NCBI RefSeq assembly: GCF_001713475.1
Contig: NZ_CP016500.1
Coordinates: 248,001 to 312,000 of the forward strand
Source: Agrobacterium sp. RAC06
GTDB lineage: Bacteria > Pseudomonadota > Alphaproteobacteria > Rhizobiales > Rhizobiaceae
Direction of reading: 5' to 3'
Length of the DNA: 64,000 bases
The translations under genes and the position numbers were made by a program. This document shows, in pieces, positions 1 through 9,649 of this stretch. Within the stretch, counting starts at the first letter, position 1; the number at the start of each line of letters is the position of its first letter. The notes beneath the pieces were generated by a model. It was given only the letters and a program-made list of their open reading frames with translations. It did no database searches and was not told where the DNA came from.

Positions 1-21
1 ACTTCGGGCGCCTCTGGAGAA

Positions 22-39
22 CGCCCCAACAGCGGGGCG
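22..39 (-). terminator. Possible terminator hairpin after the BTLCP gene
   Basis: Six-base inverted arms CGCCCC/GGGGCG are separated by six bases. Read on the minus strand they come downstream of the 88-645 gene and are followed by TTCTC, which is a weak U tract. It could end that transcript, but the poor T run keeps confidence low. Confidence 0.35.
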
Positions 40-87
40 GCCGCTGTCTGTACAGCTGACCACCCGCCCCTATTGCTTCACTTGCGG

Positions 88-645
88 TTAACGTGTCCAT
101 TTCAGCGGGTTGCCGCTCGAAACGCTGACATATTGGTATCCAGTCGAGTGGCGCTTCACCACGTTCCGGCGAAGATTGTCGAGCACGAAGTCGCCTGCAG
201 TGGTTTTTACGATGAGCACTGCGTGCCCTTCGCCCATGCGTGTGCGAACGACTGCAACACGGAGGGCGGACGCTGGGATACCGGCTCGGATCAGGCGCTG
301 ACGCTTGGTCATTACGTAATCGTCACAATCGCCCTGCTTCACATTTACGGACCAGATATCGCGCTTTTCGCGTCGAGGCTTGATCTCGCGATTGACGGCC
401 GCGTTGATGGAGCGGATGGTTTTCTCAATTTTCGGCGAATAGCTGACGACCTTTGCCTTCGAGGGCTTACAGTCTTGCGGGTTCTGCAAGCAAAAAAGTT
501 GCATCTGAAGAGGGGCATTGGCGCGAGAGGCCTTTGCGTCCAACTGCCGCGCAAATCCGCCTATCTGTGAGGCATAGGACTGAGACGCAGTCGTAGCGCC
601 TACTGCCAGTACCGCGGCGAGTATCATCACAGTCTTCTTGATCAT
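88..645 (-). CDS. Secreted transglutaminase-like cysteine peptidase (BTLCP family)
   Basis: This 185-residue protein has a Sec-type signal peptide (basic start, hydrophobic residues 5-20, SYAS cleavage area near 25). The family triad is visible: C107 in GDCDDYV, H141 in GEGHAV and D156 in VLDNL, which fits the bacterial transglutaminase-like cysteine proteinase family (DUF920/BTLCP). In other proteobacteria members act periplasmically, often on surface adhesins next to c-di-GMP or export genes. Here it stands divergent from the polysaccharide locus with 258 bases between the starts. The target is unknown. A processing role at the cell surface is inference from location. Confidence 0.85.
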   Translation of the reverse strand: MIKKTVMILAAVLAVGATTASQSYASQIGGFARQLDAKASRANAPLQMQLFCLQNPQDCKPSKAKVVSYSPKIEKTIRSINAAVNREIKPRREKRDIWSVNVKQGDCDDYVMTKRQRLIRAGIPASALRVAVVRTRMGEGHAVLIVKTTAGDFVLDNLRRNVVKRHSTGYQYVSVSSGNPLKWTR

Positions 646-903
646 CTCTAAAGTCCCTGTTCGGATTCGGTTCTTGTTCTTGTTCGTCCGGGCAGTCCGT
701 CGATGGGATCAACTTACGAGATGAGTTCCTCAGGCCCCTTTAAGTGGAAAGATAAAATTCTAGCGATTGTCGCTTTTTCATTTTGCCTTGCTGCATTTTG
801 CGCAGGTCAGATCAAATTGGGGTGTAACTTGGCATTGCGTATTCTGCACTTGCGAAGAGCGAAATGCTTTGGTATACGAAGTGTAAAGGTAAGGAGTGAT
901 CAA

Positions 904-1308
904 ATGAAAAAGTCTCTGATTGGTGCAATGATTGTGGTGGCATCTCTAGCTGGAGGCGCAGGCGCGCAGACGGCCTTTGATGCCGAAATCGATGCCGTTG
1001 CTGCGGGTTGCGCGGCAGATTCTGCGGCGTGCGTGCCTTTGGTTGAGGCCCTGATAACCCGGGCTCGGGTTGCTGGTGCTCTGACGCCTGAATTCGTGAC
1101 GCGCATGACCGTTTCACTGTCAAATTTGACTGGGCCAACTGCGACGCCGGCTCTCCGTGCGTCTGTGGTTTCTGCCATTCAGACTGTTGCGGCTGCGTCT
1201 CCTGATCCGGTGCAGGCCCAGCAGGTGGCGCAGATCGCCCAGACGGTGGCGACTGGCGGTGGGATTGATACTGCTGCTATTGGTGGCGCTGGGGCAAGCG
1301 CGCTCTGA
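904..1308 (+). CDS. Small secreted Ala-rich protein of the polysaccharide locus
   Basis: The start at 904 is chosen because AAGGAGTG lies at 892-899 and the protein then opens with a clean signal peptide (MKKS, hydrophobic core, cleavage after GAGA at about residue 21). An in-frame extension back to 703 lacks these marks. The mature part is about 113 residues with two cysteines, helical Ala/Val/Gln repeats and a low-complexity Gly/Ala end. I recognise no family. It is the first gene in the plus-strand polysaccharide run, so a periplasmic accessory role is plausible but not shown. Confidence 0.72.
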   Translation: MKKSLIGAMIVVASLAGGAGAQTAFDAEIDAVAAGCAADSAACVPLVEALITRARVAGALTPEFVTRMTVSLSNLTGPTATPALRASVVSAIQTVAAASPDPVQAQQVAQIAQTVATGGGIDTAAIGGAGASAL

Positions 1309-1363
1309 GCGATCAGACGTTGTTCGTTATTGAGGAGGGTGTGGTATCGCGCCCTCCTTATTT

Positions 1364-2062
1364 GTGGTTGGGCGCATTATTTGTGCTGCGGACGGGTGGG
1401 TCGAGGCGGTGCGAACTTTAGGTCCGCTTTTGGTCGGTGTGGTTGCGTTGCTGCTTTCGTTCTATGCCTTGGCTCGAGAGCTCCCTGTGCTGGCTTATGG
1501 CGATCAGCGAAGCATAGACACGACCGTGGCGCTGGTGCAGGGTGATCTAGGGGGGGCTTTTTCCTTCTATGGCCAAAAGCGGCTGATGGCATCATGCGTG
1601 CAGGGTATGACAGGCGGATGGAGTGTTTTGGCTCCGTTGGAACAGCGCCGCACACTTGCGCGAAACTGCTTGGGCCACGCGTTGTCTTTCGCCGAGGCAA
1701 CTCCGGTGGAGGCGTTGACATGGGTGGTCGCATCGCGTGCTTCATTTCTGCTAGGTAATAGCGAGGAAATGAACCGCTATTTTCAGTATGCGTGGCACGC
1801 AGGACCGAACGAGCAATGGGTTGCAGGTCTGAGAGTTAACCTCGCTCAGGAAGCCATCGGAGTTCTTTCAGACTCAAATCAGCGCCGTCACGATTCGGAC
1901 CTCTCCGTTATGGTAATGAGCCGGAACGGCATATCTGCAATCGCCGCCAGGTACTGGTCAGATCAAGTTTTTCGGGATCGCATCACCAGAATCGTCGAAG
2001 CTATGCCGCCTGAAGATCAGCGCCGTTTCATAACAAGCGTGAGGCGCGCTGCTATGAACTGA
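1364..2062 (+). CDS. Membrane-anchored hypothetical protein of the polysaccharide locus
   Basis: The 232 residues carry one membrane anchor near residues 18-36 (GPLLVGVVALLLSFYALA) and then a soluble, mostly helical periplasmic part with Ala/Arg-rich TPR-like stretches and two cysteines. The start at 1364 is an ATG; GTG at 1409 would place the anchor right at the N-terminus and is a good alternative. It lies between the small secreted protein and the polymerase-like gene, and all three run in the same direction. It matches no family I can name. Its position suggests an accessory role in polymer assembly. Confidence 0.6.
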   Translation: MVGRIICAADGWVEAVRTLGPLLVGVVALLLSFYALARELPVLAYGDQRSIDTTVALVQGDLGGAFSFYGQKRLMASCVQGMTGGWSVLAPLEQRRTLARNCLGHALSFAEATPVEALTWVVASRASFLLGNSEEMNRYFQYAWHAGPNEQWVAGLRVNLAQEAIGVLSDSNQRRHDSDLSVMVMSRNGISAIAARYWSDQVFRDRITRIVEAMPPEDQRRFITSVRRAAMN

Positions 2063-2116
2063 GACGATCTACAGTTTAGCCGCCGCCTTTAAGACAAAGA
2101 AGCAAAACGGGAACTC

Positions 2117-3463
2117 ATGACGCGAGCTAAAGTGAATACGGTCTCCATGTGGATTGTTTCGGCAACCGTCGCTCTTACACCCCTTGCGCTTGGCGGCAAC
2201 CGGCCTTTACTTTGGCCTATTCTGCTCGCAGTTCTGTCATCGACGCTGGTTTTTAATGCCGCTTCTCTGATGAGATTGGGAGCGGCGCCAGCGGCAGCCC
2301 TCTCTGTTTACAAGCTAGAAATTGCTATAGTTGCGTTATTCTTTTTGTTCGCCATCTACCAGATAGTGCCCACAGGATGGATCGAGCCACTGTCAGATTA
2401 CGGTCTCCCTGACGCTATGACCGTGAGCGTAGCGCCCAATGAATCCCTTCTGTTTATCATAACCTGGCTGAACGTCTTTATACTCGGCTATCTGGTCATT
2501 CAGTTTACCCGCAATGAACAGCGTTCGATCGAATTTCTAACCATCCTCTTTTGGATTGTGGTGGCGCATGCGGCCCTCGGGTTCGTGCTGTTTCACGAGT
2601 TCGAAGACTCGACCATATTGGGTCCAAAGTGGGCATATCTTGGCTCAATGACAGGTGCTTTTGTCAATAGAAACACCTTTGCAACTTTCTTGGCGAGTGG
2701 CGCAGTTGTTGGAACGGCACTCGTTCTAAGAGACTTTGCGAAAAGTGGTAGTGGTCTGTATGGCGCAACCACGAGCTCAATGTCTTGGCTCATTAAGATA
2801 GTTGGAATCTGTTTGATCGTGGCTGTGCTTTTCGGAACGGGGTCGCGTATGGGGCTTTTCGTCGGCTTTCTCGGCATTATCCTCACCATTTCTCTGATTG
2901 TTCCGCGTCAGATTGCCGAGGGAAGAAGGCTGCGGAAAGTGTTGTCGATAGTGTTCTTTGCCGTCATCGCCCTCGCTATGTTATTGTGGGCTTACGGCAC
3001 GCAAACAATTGAGCGACTGGGTACTGTAGAGCGCTCCGCCGACGTTCGTTTTGCGCTTTATGAGCAAACCTGGAAGATGATCATGGCTCGACCTTGGACC
3101 GGGTTCGGCGGGGGTGCATACGAACTGGCCTTTCCCCTTTTTCACCAACCTGATGTCAATGTCGATCTCCTGTGGCAAAAGGCTCACAACTCCTACCTTG
3201 GTCTCTGGGCGGATTACGGACTGATATTTGGTAGTTTGCCGTGGCTTGTTTTAGTCGTGCTGATTAGCAGGATGCTTGGTGCAGTCTGGATTAGATCGGC
3301 GCCAGATTACGCCGCGATTGCCTCAATCGTCGTTGCAATCATAGCAATGATCCATGCGACCGTAGACTTCAGTCTTGAGATCCAAGGTTACGCACTACTA
3401 TTTGCGGCGATTATGGGGACCGGCGCCGCTCGGATCGCCATGAGTCAACGGCAATCGCGATGA
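2117..3463 (+). CDS. O-antigen ligase/polymerase-like membrane protein (Wzy_C type)
   Basis: A 448-residue protein with about eleven hydrophobic spans and one large extracytoplasmic loop, the layout of WaaL/Wzy/ExoQ-type enzymes that join lipid-linked repeat units. Around residues 320-365 it has the loop typical of the family: RPWTGFGGGAYELAF, then a conserved H in KAHNSYLGLWADYGL. Its stop overlaps the next start (ATGA at 3460), so it is translationally coupled to the phosphatase. A second Wzy-like gene lies at 11465-12751, so one may polymerise and the other ligate or limit length. Which does which cannot be told here. Confidence 0.82.
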   Translation: MTRAKVNTVSMWIVSATVALTPLALGGNRPLLWPILLAVLSSTLVFNAASLMRLGAAPAAALSVYKLEIAIVALFFLFAIYQIVPTGWIEPLSDYGLPDAMTVSVAPNESLLFIITWLNVFILGYLVIQFTRNEQRSIEFLTILFWIVVAHAALGFVLFHEFEDSTILGPKWAYLGSMTGAFVNRNTFATFLASGAVVGTALVLRDFAKSGSGLYGATTSSMSWLIKIVGICLIVAVLFGTGSRMGLFVGFLGIILTISLIVPRQIAEGRRLRKVLSIVFFAVIALAMLLWAYGTQTIERLGTVERSADVRFALYEQTWKMIMARPWTGFGGGAYELAFPLFHQPDVNVDLLWQKAHNSYLGLWADYGLIFGSLPWLVLVVLISRMLGAVWIRSAPDYAAIASIVVAIIAMIHATVDFSLEIQGYALLFAAIMGTGAARIAMSQRQSR

Positions 3464-4230
3464 AGCACAGGCTTGGTTCTTTTTTCAGCAAGAGGCTGGG
3501 GCGCAAGTCTGCTGCCCTGCCCCGGCTCTCGCTTGTAAGGCCACCTGCGGTAACCTACGCGATCGGTGACATACATGGATGTTTGAACGAACTTGTTGCT
3601 CTTGAACGCAAGATCATCGTGGACGGTGGCAGCATTCAGGGTGAAAAGTTGATTGTAATGTTGGGTGACTATGTCGATCGCGGTCCGTCGTCGTCCTCGG
3701 TAATCGAGCATCTGCTCCAACCGCTACCTTCAGGGTTTAGTCGCATCTGCTTGATGGGCAATCATGATCAGATGTTCGTCGACTTCTGCCGTTCCCCTTC
3801 GACCAGTTCACCTTGGTTGGGACTCGGAGGCGATGAAACTCTGGCATCCTACGGTGTCTACCTCGAAGATCTAAGCCGGCACCCATTGCCATCGCAGTTA
3901 CGTGCTCTGGTACCTCAGGATCACCTCGACTTTTTAACTAGTCTCCCTGTCATGCTTTCATTTGACCAATATTGCTTTGTTCATGCTGGAATTGATCCTG
4001 GCCTTCGGCTCGATATGCAGGCTGATGACGTCTTGCTGAAGAGCCGACCTCATCAGTTCAACTGGGCTAATTTCGGGGAGAGTTTCACGGTGATCCACGG
4101 GCACACGCCTGTTGATGAGGTGGATCTTCGTGGTCGACGCATAAATCTTGATCTGAAAGTGTATGAAACTGGGAGACTGGCTGCTTTGAGAATTGCTGAA
4201 GAGAATTGTCAGCTTATCCACACCAGTTAA
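3460..4230 (+). CDS. PPP-family metallophosphoesterase (Ser/Thr/Tyr phosphatase-like)
   Basis: All metal-binding motifs of the phage-lambda/PrpE-like PPP phosphatases are present in 256 residues: GDIHG at 36-40, GDYVDRG at 69-75, GNHD at 100-103, then FVHAGI and a late HGHT. The enzyme would hydrolyse phosphoserine, phosphothreonine or phosphotyrosine, or possibly a dinucleotide polyphosphate, with two metal ions. It overlaps the polymerase gene by four bases and is 84 bases before a tyrosine autokinase. Dephosphorylating that kinase is therefore an attractive inference; in most polysaccharide loci this job is done by a low-molecular-weight or PHP-type phosphatase instead. Confidence 0.85.
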   Translation: MKHRLGSFFSKRLGRKSAALPRLSLVRPPAVTYAIGDIHGCLNELVALERKIIVDGGSIQGEKLIVMLGDYVDRGPSSSSVIEHLLQPLPSGFSRICLMGNHDQMFVDFCRSPSTSSPWLGLGGDETLASYGVYLEDLSRHPLPSQLRALVPQDHLDFLTSLPVMLSFDQYCFVHAGIDPGLRLDMQADDVLLKSRPHQFNWANFGESFTVIHGHTPVDEVDLRGRRINLDLKVYETGRLAALRIAEENCQLIHTS

Positions 4231-4314
4231 CCAAAACGTAATTTTTGCATTGCCGAAAAGCTCCACACTGGTACATCGGCAATCTAATCCTTCGAAAATC
4301 ATTGGGGTTTCCAA

Positions 4315-6462
4315 ATGGAACAAGAGATCGACCTGAAGTCCATAATCGGTCTGTTCAGGCGTCAGTTGTGGCTGATGGTTTCGATTGTCATTGCTATTGT
4401 CATATTGACTGGAGGTGTGCTTTACACCCTGACCCCTAAGTATACAGCGACCAACAAAGTTATGGTCGACCTGTCCAATAAGGATCTCTTGCAACCAGAC
4501 GAGCGAATGAATGTGTCGGTCAGTGACGCAAACGCCCGCGTTGAGAGTGAAGTGGCAATCCTTCGGTCAGATAACATCTATTTAGAAGTCGTCCGACGCG
4601 AGAATTTGCTGTCTGATCCCGAGTTCGGCGTTCAGCCAGGACGTTTCGACTGGATCAAGTCTTATCTCAATCTGAATTCTGGGACTGCTCCCTCTGGCGA
4701 GTTTCTGTTAGGACAAACCCTTTCAAGACTTCAATCTGCAGTGTCGGTTCGGCGCCAGGGCTTGACATATATTATTGAGATCTCAGTGACATCTCGAGAG
4801 CCGGCAAAGTCGGCAAGATTGGCCAACGCAATTGCCTCGGCCTATATCGATCTGCAACTGCAGTCGAAGATTTCAAGAACGGTTTCATCCCGCAACATCA
4901 TTCAGGCCCAGATCAGCCAGGCAAACAATAGCCTGATCGAAAGCGAGAGGGGTTTCGACCGATATCTGAGCGAGAACCTTGACCGCATCGAACAGGAATC
5001 TGCGTCGCCCAGGATCGCACAGCTCCGTTCGGAGTTTGAGAGAATCCGGACTGAGCGCGAACGCGTAAGCGGGCTCGCACAAGTCGTTGAGCTAAGCTTG
5101 AATGCCGGCGACATTTCCGCGTTGACCGCAAACCTGCAGGCGGATGCAATTCGTCAGTTGCAGGAACGCCAGCAGGAAGTGAATGCTGCCCTCGGGCAGG
5201 TGGCTGATGGCAGCCAGAGAGCGCTGAATCTTCGCTCGGAGCTTGAGCAGATCCAGGCGCAAATCGTCGAGGAAGCAGGCCGGGAGCTCACAAAGCTTCA
5301 GCAGGAAGTGGCATCCTATGATAATCGTGGGGACACGGTTCGGACCGAGATGCGAACTGCGATGCTGAATAGCAATCTTCCTCCTGAAGTTCTAACAGAA
5401 ATCTATTCTCTGCAGCAGTCTTCTGAAATCGCGAGAAACCAGTACCAGAGTCTACTTCAGCGTCTTCAGGAGCTCGATGTCCAGGCCCAACTGCAAGTCG
5501 CCGACGCGCGGATCGTGAATGAAGCCTCGGCTCCGACATCGGCGTCTTTCCCGAACAAGCGCCTGATACTCGCCATTGCGGCTGTCTTCGCGCTAGGTCT
5601 CGGCGGCGCAATTGCCGTGTTGCGGGAACTCTTCATCGGTGGTTTCACGTCGGAGGAGCAGGTCGAGCAGGTTTTGCGAACACCGCTTGCGACCACAATT
5701 CCGAGACAAACTGGTTCCTCGAACTTAATGAAGATTGGCGTGGCTGACATGGTTGTCTCGGCACCGCTGTCTGTGTTTTCTGAAAGCATCAGGCGGTTGC
5801 GCGTGTTGGTCGAGCGTCGCAAGGCAGACCTGGTGAAAGACAGTTCCGATGAGAAGAGCGGCCTCGTAATCATGGTCACTTCGACAGAGCCGAATGAGGG
5901 CAAGTCGACAACGGCACTCGCCCTCGCCCGTACTCTAGCAAGGTCTGGAAAAAAAACTTTGATCATTGACTGTGACTTGCGCAAACCCAGTCTCAGTAAA
6001 CTAACAGGGGTCAATGCCGCACCGTGGTTGAGCGAAGTGCTGCGCGGCCAAGAGCTGCCACCATCTGTCTCAAAACAAGCGCTGACAGATCCGTTGAGTG
6101 ATCTTTCGATGATCTTTGGATCACGCGTGTCCGACATTGCCACGGACGACCTTCTGATGGGCGATCGCTTCAACCAGATCTTGAGGACAGCGCGGCGGCA
6201 TTTCGACTACATTGTGATTGATACCCCTCCCGTTGGCGCCGTTGTGGACGCGCTTTACCTCGCGCGGTTCACGGACATGGTCGTGTTTGTCTTGAAATGG
6301 GCAAGCACACCCCAGACCATGGCCAAAAAGGCACTCGCAGCGCTTAAGGAGCAGAGCGGACCGGAGACCAAACACGTTCTTGTTCTGAACCAGAAGGAAA
6401 AGCCGTCTGGTGGCAAGTATAGTTCCTACGCTGCCTATTACGGTCAGTCAGAAGGCGATTGA
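4315..6462 (+). CDS. Polysaccharide co-polymerase with tyrosine autokinase domain (Wzc/ExoP type)
   Basis: This 715-residue protein has an N-terminal Wzz domain, a first membrane span at about 17-39 and a long periplasmic coiled-coil rich in Gln/Glu/Arg (about 170-370). A second span lies at about 416-436, followed by a cytoplasmic BY-kinase domain: Walker A STEPNEGKST near 523-532, Walker A' IIDCDLRKP near 550-558 and Walker B YIVIDTPP near 632-639. The C-terminal tail has four tyrosines in KYSSYAAYYGQ, the usual autophosphorylation cluster. It should set chain length and drive export of the polymer. ATG at 4315 is preceded by GGGG at 4305-4308. Confidence 0.9.
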   Translation: MEQEIDLKSIIGLFRRQLWLMVSIVIAIVILTGGVLYTLTPKYTATNKVMVDLSNKDLLQPDERMNVSVSDANARVESEVAILRSDNIYLEVVRRENLLSDPEFGVQPGRFDWIKSYLNLNSGTAPSGEFLLGQTLSRLQSAVSVRRQGLTYIIEISVTSREPAKSARLANAIASAYIDLQLQSKISRTVSSRNIIQAQISQANNSLIESERGFDRYLSENLDRIEQESASPRIAQLRSEFERIRTERERVSGLAQVVELSLNAGDISALTANLQADAIRQLQERQQEVNAALGQVADGSQRALNLRSELEQIQAQIVEEAGRELTKLQQEVASYDNRGDTVRTEMRTAMLNSNLPPEVLTEIYSLQQSSEIARNQYQSLLQRLQELDVQAQLQVADARIVNEASAPTSASFPNKRLILAIAAVFALGLGGAIAVLRELFIGGFTSEEQVEQVLRTPLATTIPRQTGSSNLMKIGVADMVVSAPLSVFSESIRRLRVLVERRKADLVKDSSDEKSGLVIMVTSTEPNEGKSTTALALARTLARSGKKTLIIDCDLRKPSLSKLTGVNAAPWLSEVLRGQELPPSVSKQALTDPLSDLSMIFGSRVSDIATDDLLMGDRFNQILRTARRHFDYIVIDTPPVGAVVDALYLARFTDMVVFVLKWASTPQTMAKKALAALKEQSGPETKHVLVLNQKEKPSGGKYSSYAAYYGQSEGD

Positions 6463-6867
6463 CATCATTTTTCCACAGGTAGCTGCAGTTCTTCTTCTAA
6501 GCCTTGATTGGCGTGGAGGACGAAATCGAAGGGGTTGCCTTCGAAGTCGGCGATCTCTGGTCGAATGTTCGGGACAAGTGACGCGACCATTTATGGGTGC
6601 GTTCACATGCTGACTGGAAGCTTCCGACGCTACACTTTAACCATGAGAATAGATCGATATTGCGGCGCAATAAAAATATGCTTAGGCTAACATTTAGTTA
6701 ATATTGGCGTCTGCCGTGGTGTGGCCGACGATTGGAAATCCCGCTCTGTTTGTTGGGGAACAAGCCGGGCGACATGTGAAGCAGAGTTTACATACAAACG
6801 GTCATGCACTTCGAAGCGCCTCACTCCCAGCGGCGTCGAAAAGTAGTTGAGGGGCAAAGAGTAGAAC
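6463..6867 (+). other. Intergenic region before ugd
   Basis: The 405 bases hold no convincing gene; short open frames here lack a ribosome site and family marks. The stretch at about 6640-6705 is AT-rich and contains the dyad listed separately, so it most likely carries the promoter of the ugd operon. It separates the Wzc gene from the precursor genes. Confidence 0.5.
6688..6702. promoter_or_regulatory. Dyad TAAC-N5-GTTA, candidate operator of the ugd operon
   Basis: Perfect arms TAAC and GTTA flank five bases (ATTTA), about 165 bases before the ugd start. Nearly the same dyad occurs at 17672-17686 before the ExoY-like gene, which suggests one regulator for both. The regulator is not identified. 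Confidence 0.4.
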
Positions 6868-8184
6868 ATGCGTATAGTAATGATCGGTTCGGGTTATGTC
6901 GGCCTCGTGTCGGGAGCCTGCCTTGCAGATTTCGGTCATGACGTCATGTGCGTCGACAAGTCGGTCGAGAAAATCGAGGCGCTTGAACGGGGTGAGGTGC
7001 CGATCTTCGAACCCGGTCTTGATGCCATCATCGAGCACAATCGTGCGGCTGGCCGAATGAGTTTCTCGCTGGATCTTGCCGGCCCAGTGGCCGATGCCGA
7101 CGTCGTCTTTATCGCCGTCGGTACCCCGTCGCGCCGCGGCGATGGCCATGCTGACCTTTCCTACGTCTATGCCGCGGCTCGCGAAATTGCCGCTGCCGTC
7201 AAGGGTTTCACCGTCGTTGTTACGAAGTCCACGGTACCCGTCGGTACCGGCGACGAGATCGAGCGTATCTTCCGCAGCGAATTCCCCGAAAAGGATATCG
7301 CTGTGGTCTCAAATCCCGAGTTTCTTCGCGAAGGTGCAGCAATCGCCGACTTCAAGCGTCCGGACCGCATCGTCATCGGCTCGGAGGATGAGCGGGCAAT
7401 CGAGGTCATGCGCGAGGTCTATCGGCCGCTTTATCTCAATGAAGCACCGCTCTTCATCTGCGAACGCCGCACATCCGAGCTTATCAAGTATGCTGCAAAC
7501 GCCTTCCTGGCAATGAAGATCACCTTCATCAACGAAATCGCGGATCTTTGCGAGAAAATCGGCGCTGACGTGCAAAAGGTGTCCAAGGGCATCGGCATGG
7601 ACAAGCGCATCGGAGATAAGTTCCTGCATGCGGGTCCTGGTTATGGTGGCTCCTGCTTCCCGAAGGATACGCTGGCGTTGGTCAAGACTGCGAATGACTT
7701 CGACAGCCCCTTGCGACTGATCGAGGCGACCGTGCTCGTTAACGACAATCGCAAGCGCGCGATGGGAAGAAAGGTCGTTGCCGCCTGTGACGGCAATGTG
7801 CAGGGCAAGAAGATCTCTGTCCTTGGACTGACGTTTAAGCCAAACACCGACGACATGCGCGACGCGCCGTCGATCGCCATCATCCAAGCGCTGCTTGACG
7901 GTGGCGCTGATGTGCACGTCTTCGACCCAGAAGGCATGGAGGCTGCCAAGGCAGTGCTCGGACCAGTCAAGTATGGCAACAACCCCTATGAGATTGCTGC
8001 GGATGCAGACGCTCTGGTCGTCGTGACAGAGTGGGACGAGTTCCGTGCACTCGACTTCCGTCGACTTAAGCAAGAGATGAAGGCACCTGTCATCGTTGAT
8101 TTGCGCAACATCTATAAGGCGGATGAGATGGCGAAGTACGGCTTCAGCCATTTTCCGATCGGTAAGCGCAAATCGAAGGCTTGA
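6868..8184 (+). CDS. ugd: UDP-glucose 6-dehydrogenase
   Basis: It oxidises UDP-glucose twice with NAD to give UDP-glucuronate. The 438 residues show the Rossmann motif [10 protein letters not shown] at the start, the KSTVPVGTG stretch, the central [15 protein letters not shown] helix and the catalytic cysteine C263 in GGSCFPKDT. The C-terminal domain has [15 protein letters not shown]. Length and motifs are normal. It is followed directly by an epimerase using its product and by a PssD/PssE pair likely to transfer it. GC content and codon use are higher than in the genes after 9203. The rhizobial name rkpK could also be used. Confidence 0.95.
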   Translation: MRIVMIGSGYVGLVSGACLADFGHDVMCVDKSVEKIEALERGEVPIFEPGLDAIIEHNRAAGRMSFSLDLAGPVADADVVFIAVGTPSRRGDGHADLSYVYAAAREIAAAVKGFTVVVTKSTVPVGTGDEIERIFRSEFPEKDIAVVSNPEFLREGAAIADFKRPDRIVIGSEDERAIEVMREVYRPLYLNEAPLFICERRTSELIKYAANAFLAMKITFINEIADLCEKIGADVQKVSKGIGMDKRIGDKFLHAGPGYGGSCFPKDTLALVKTANDFDSPLRLIEATVLVNDNRKRAMGRKVVAACDGNVQGKKISVLGLTFKPNTDDMRDAPSIAIIQALLDGGADVHVFDPEGMEAAKAVLGPVKYGNNPYEIAADADALVVVTEWDEFRALDFRRLKQEMKAPVIVDLRNIYKADEMAKYGFSHFPIGKRKSKA

Positions 8185-8186
8185 CC

Positions 8187-9206
8187 ATGCATTACTTCAT
8201 CACCGGCACCGCCGGCTTTATCGGCTTCCACTTAGCCCGCCGGCTTCTGTCCGACGGGCATCAGGTGACCGGCTTTGACGGCATGACGCCGTATTACAAC
8301 GTCAAGCTGAAGCAAATGCGTCATGCGGCGCTGGCGCAGTATCCGGCGTTCAAGCCGGTCATTGCGATGCTTGAGGATCGTGAAGCCGTCGAAGAGGCGA
8401 TGGCAACGGCAAAACCAGATGTGGTGATCCATCTCGCCGCCCAGGCTGGCGTGCGCTACAGCCTGGAGAACCCACAATCCTATCTGACATCCAACGTCAC
8501 AGGTTCCTACAACATCATCGAGCTTGCCGAGCGCCACAAGGTCAAGCACCTGATGCTCGCCTCGACGTCATCGATCTATGGCGCCAACCCGACTGTCCCT
8601 TTCCATGAGACAGACCGGGCGGACGAGCCGCTGACGATTTATGCCGCGACGAAGAAGTCGATGGAGTTGATGGCGCATGCTCATGCGCATCTCTACAAGA
8701 CGCCGACCACGGCTTTCCGCTTTTTCACGGTCTATGGACCTTGGGGCCGACCGGACATGGCGCTGTTCAAGTTCGTCGATCTCATGCTGAACGACCAGCC
8801 GATCGAGATCTATGGTGAGGGCAAGATGAGTCGCGACTTCACCTACATCGACGATTTGGTGGAGGCGATCGTCCGGATCTCGCATATTATCCCTAATGAG
8901 TCCAACCGCGTCGCGGACGACAAGATCGAGACCCTCTCACGCCACGCACCGTACCGCTTGGTCAACATCGGCGGTGGTCAGCCTGAGAACCTGATGGACT
9001 TCGTCGAAATGGTGGAGAAGGCGCTCGGAAAGGCGTCAATCCGCCAGATGCTCCCTATGCAAAAAGGGGACGTGCCCCGCACTTACGCAGCGCCCAATCT
9101 TCTGCAAGCGCTGACTGGCTATACGCCAAGCACCAAACTCGCGGATGGCGTTGAAGCGTTCGTGCAATGGTATCTCGATCTCACCAAGTCAGAGAGGTTA
9201 TCATGA
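8187..9206 (+). CDS. UDP-glucuronate 4-epimerase-like NAD-dependent epimerase
   Basis: This is an extended short-chain dehydrogenase/reductase that most resembles LpsL/LspL-type UDP-glucuronate epimerases, making UDP-galacturonate. Seen motifs are GTAGFIG near the N-terminus, [11 protein letters not shown], the catalytic YAATKK (Y-x3-K), [16 protein letters not shown] and [10 protein letters not shown] start it at ATG 8187; an in-frame TTG at 8181 overlaps the ugd stop but is less likely. It is coupled to ugd (two bases between stop and start) and overlaps the next gene by four bases. The exact sugar cannot be fixed from sequence alone. Confidence 0.88.
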   Translation: MHYFITGTAGFIGFHLARRLLSDGHQVTGFDGMTPYYNVKLKQMRHAALAQYPAFKPVIAMLEDREAVEEAMATAKPDVVIHLAAQAGVRYSLENPQSYLTSNVTGSYNIIELAERHKVKHLMLASTSSIYGANPTVPFHETDRADEPLTIYAATKKSMELMAHAHAHLYKTPTTAFRFFTVYGPWGRPDMALFKFVDLMLNDQPIEIYGEGKMSRDFTYIDDLVEAIVRISHIIPNESNRVADDKIETLSRHAPYRLVNIGGGQPENLMDFVEMVEKALGKASIRQMLPMQKGDVPRTYAAPNLLQALTGYTPSTKLADGVEAFVQWYLDLTKSERLS

Positions 9207-9649
9207 AGCGGCTCTTAGCTGTGTCGTCCTCTGGTGGACATTTGGAGCAGATGATGCTCCTCCGCGATTCCTTTGAAGAGTACGAGCAGACATACGTAAC
9301 CACAATGCACAGTCTGGCTAGTATGGCCAGGATTGAGTCAGCATACTTGGTAAGTGACTGTAACCAGAATACTCCTTTTCGGCTCGTGGTTTGCGCTCTT
9401 CAGTTGATTAAAATTATTAATAGGCTGAGGCCAGACGTCGTCATCACAACGGGGGCAGCACCCGGGCTGCTAGCACTGATAGTTGCTAAAGGTTATGGCG
9501 CTAAAACGATTTGGATAGACAGCGTTGCAAACGCCGACGCAATTTCGCTAAGCGGACGGCTCGCGAACAGGTTCGCTGATCTGTGGGTCACCCAGTGGCA
9601 GCATTTGGCGAAGCGTAACGGTCCAAAATTTCTTGGGAGCGTCCTTTGA
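9203..9649 (+). CDS. PssD-like (Alg14-type) glycosyltransferase membrane subunit
   Basis: A 148-residue Alg14-family protein: [10 protein letters not shown] at the N-terminus is the nucleotide-sugar site signature, with a hydrophobic helix at about 65-80 ([11 protein letters not shown]) and [11 protein letters not shown]. The start at 9203 is chosen because it overlaps the previous stop (ATGA), has AGAGAGG at 9191-9197 and begins the conserved domain. In rhizobia PssD pairs with PssE to add glucuronic acid in beta-1,4 linkage to glucose; two genes upstream, Ugd makes the donor. The acceptor is inferred from family knowledge. From here to about 15000 the base composition is visibly more AT-rich. 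Confidence 0.85.
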   Translation: MKRLLAVSSSGGHLEQMMLLRDSFEEYEQTYVTTMHSLASMARIESAYLVSDCNQNTPFRLVVCALQLIKIINRLRPDVVITTGAAPGLLALIVAKGYGAKTIWIDSVANADAISLSGRLANRFADLWVTQWQHLAKRNGPKFLGSVL

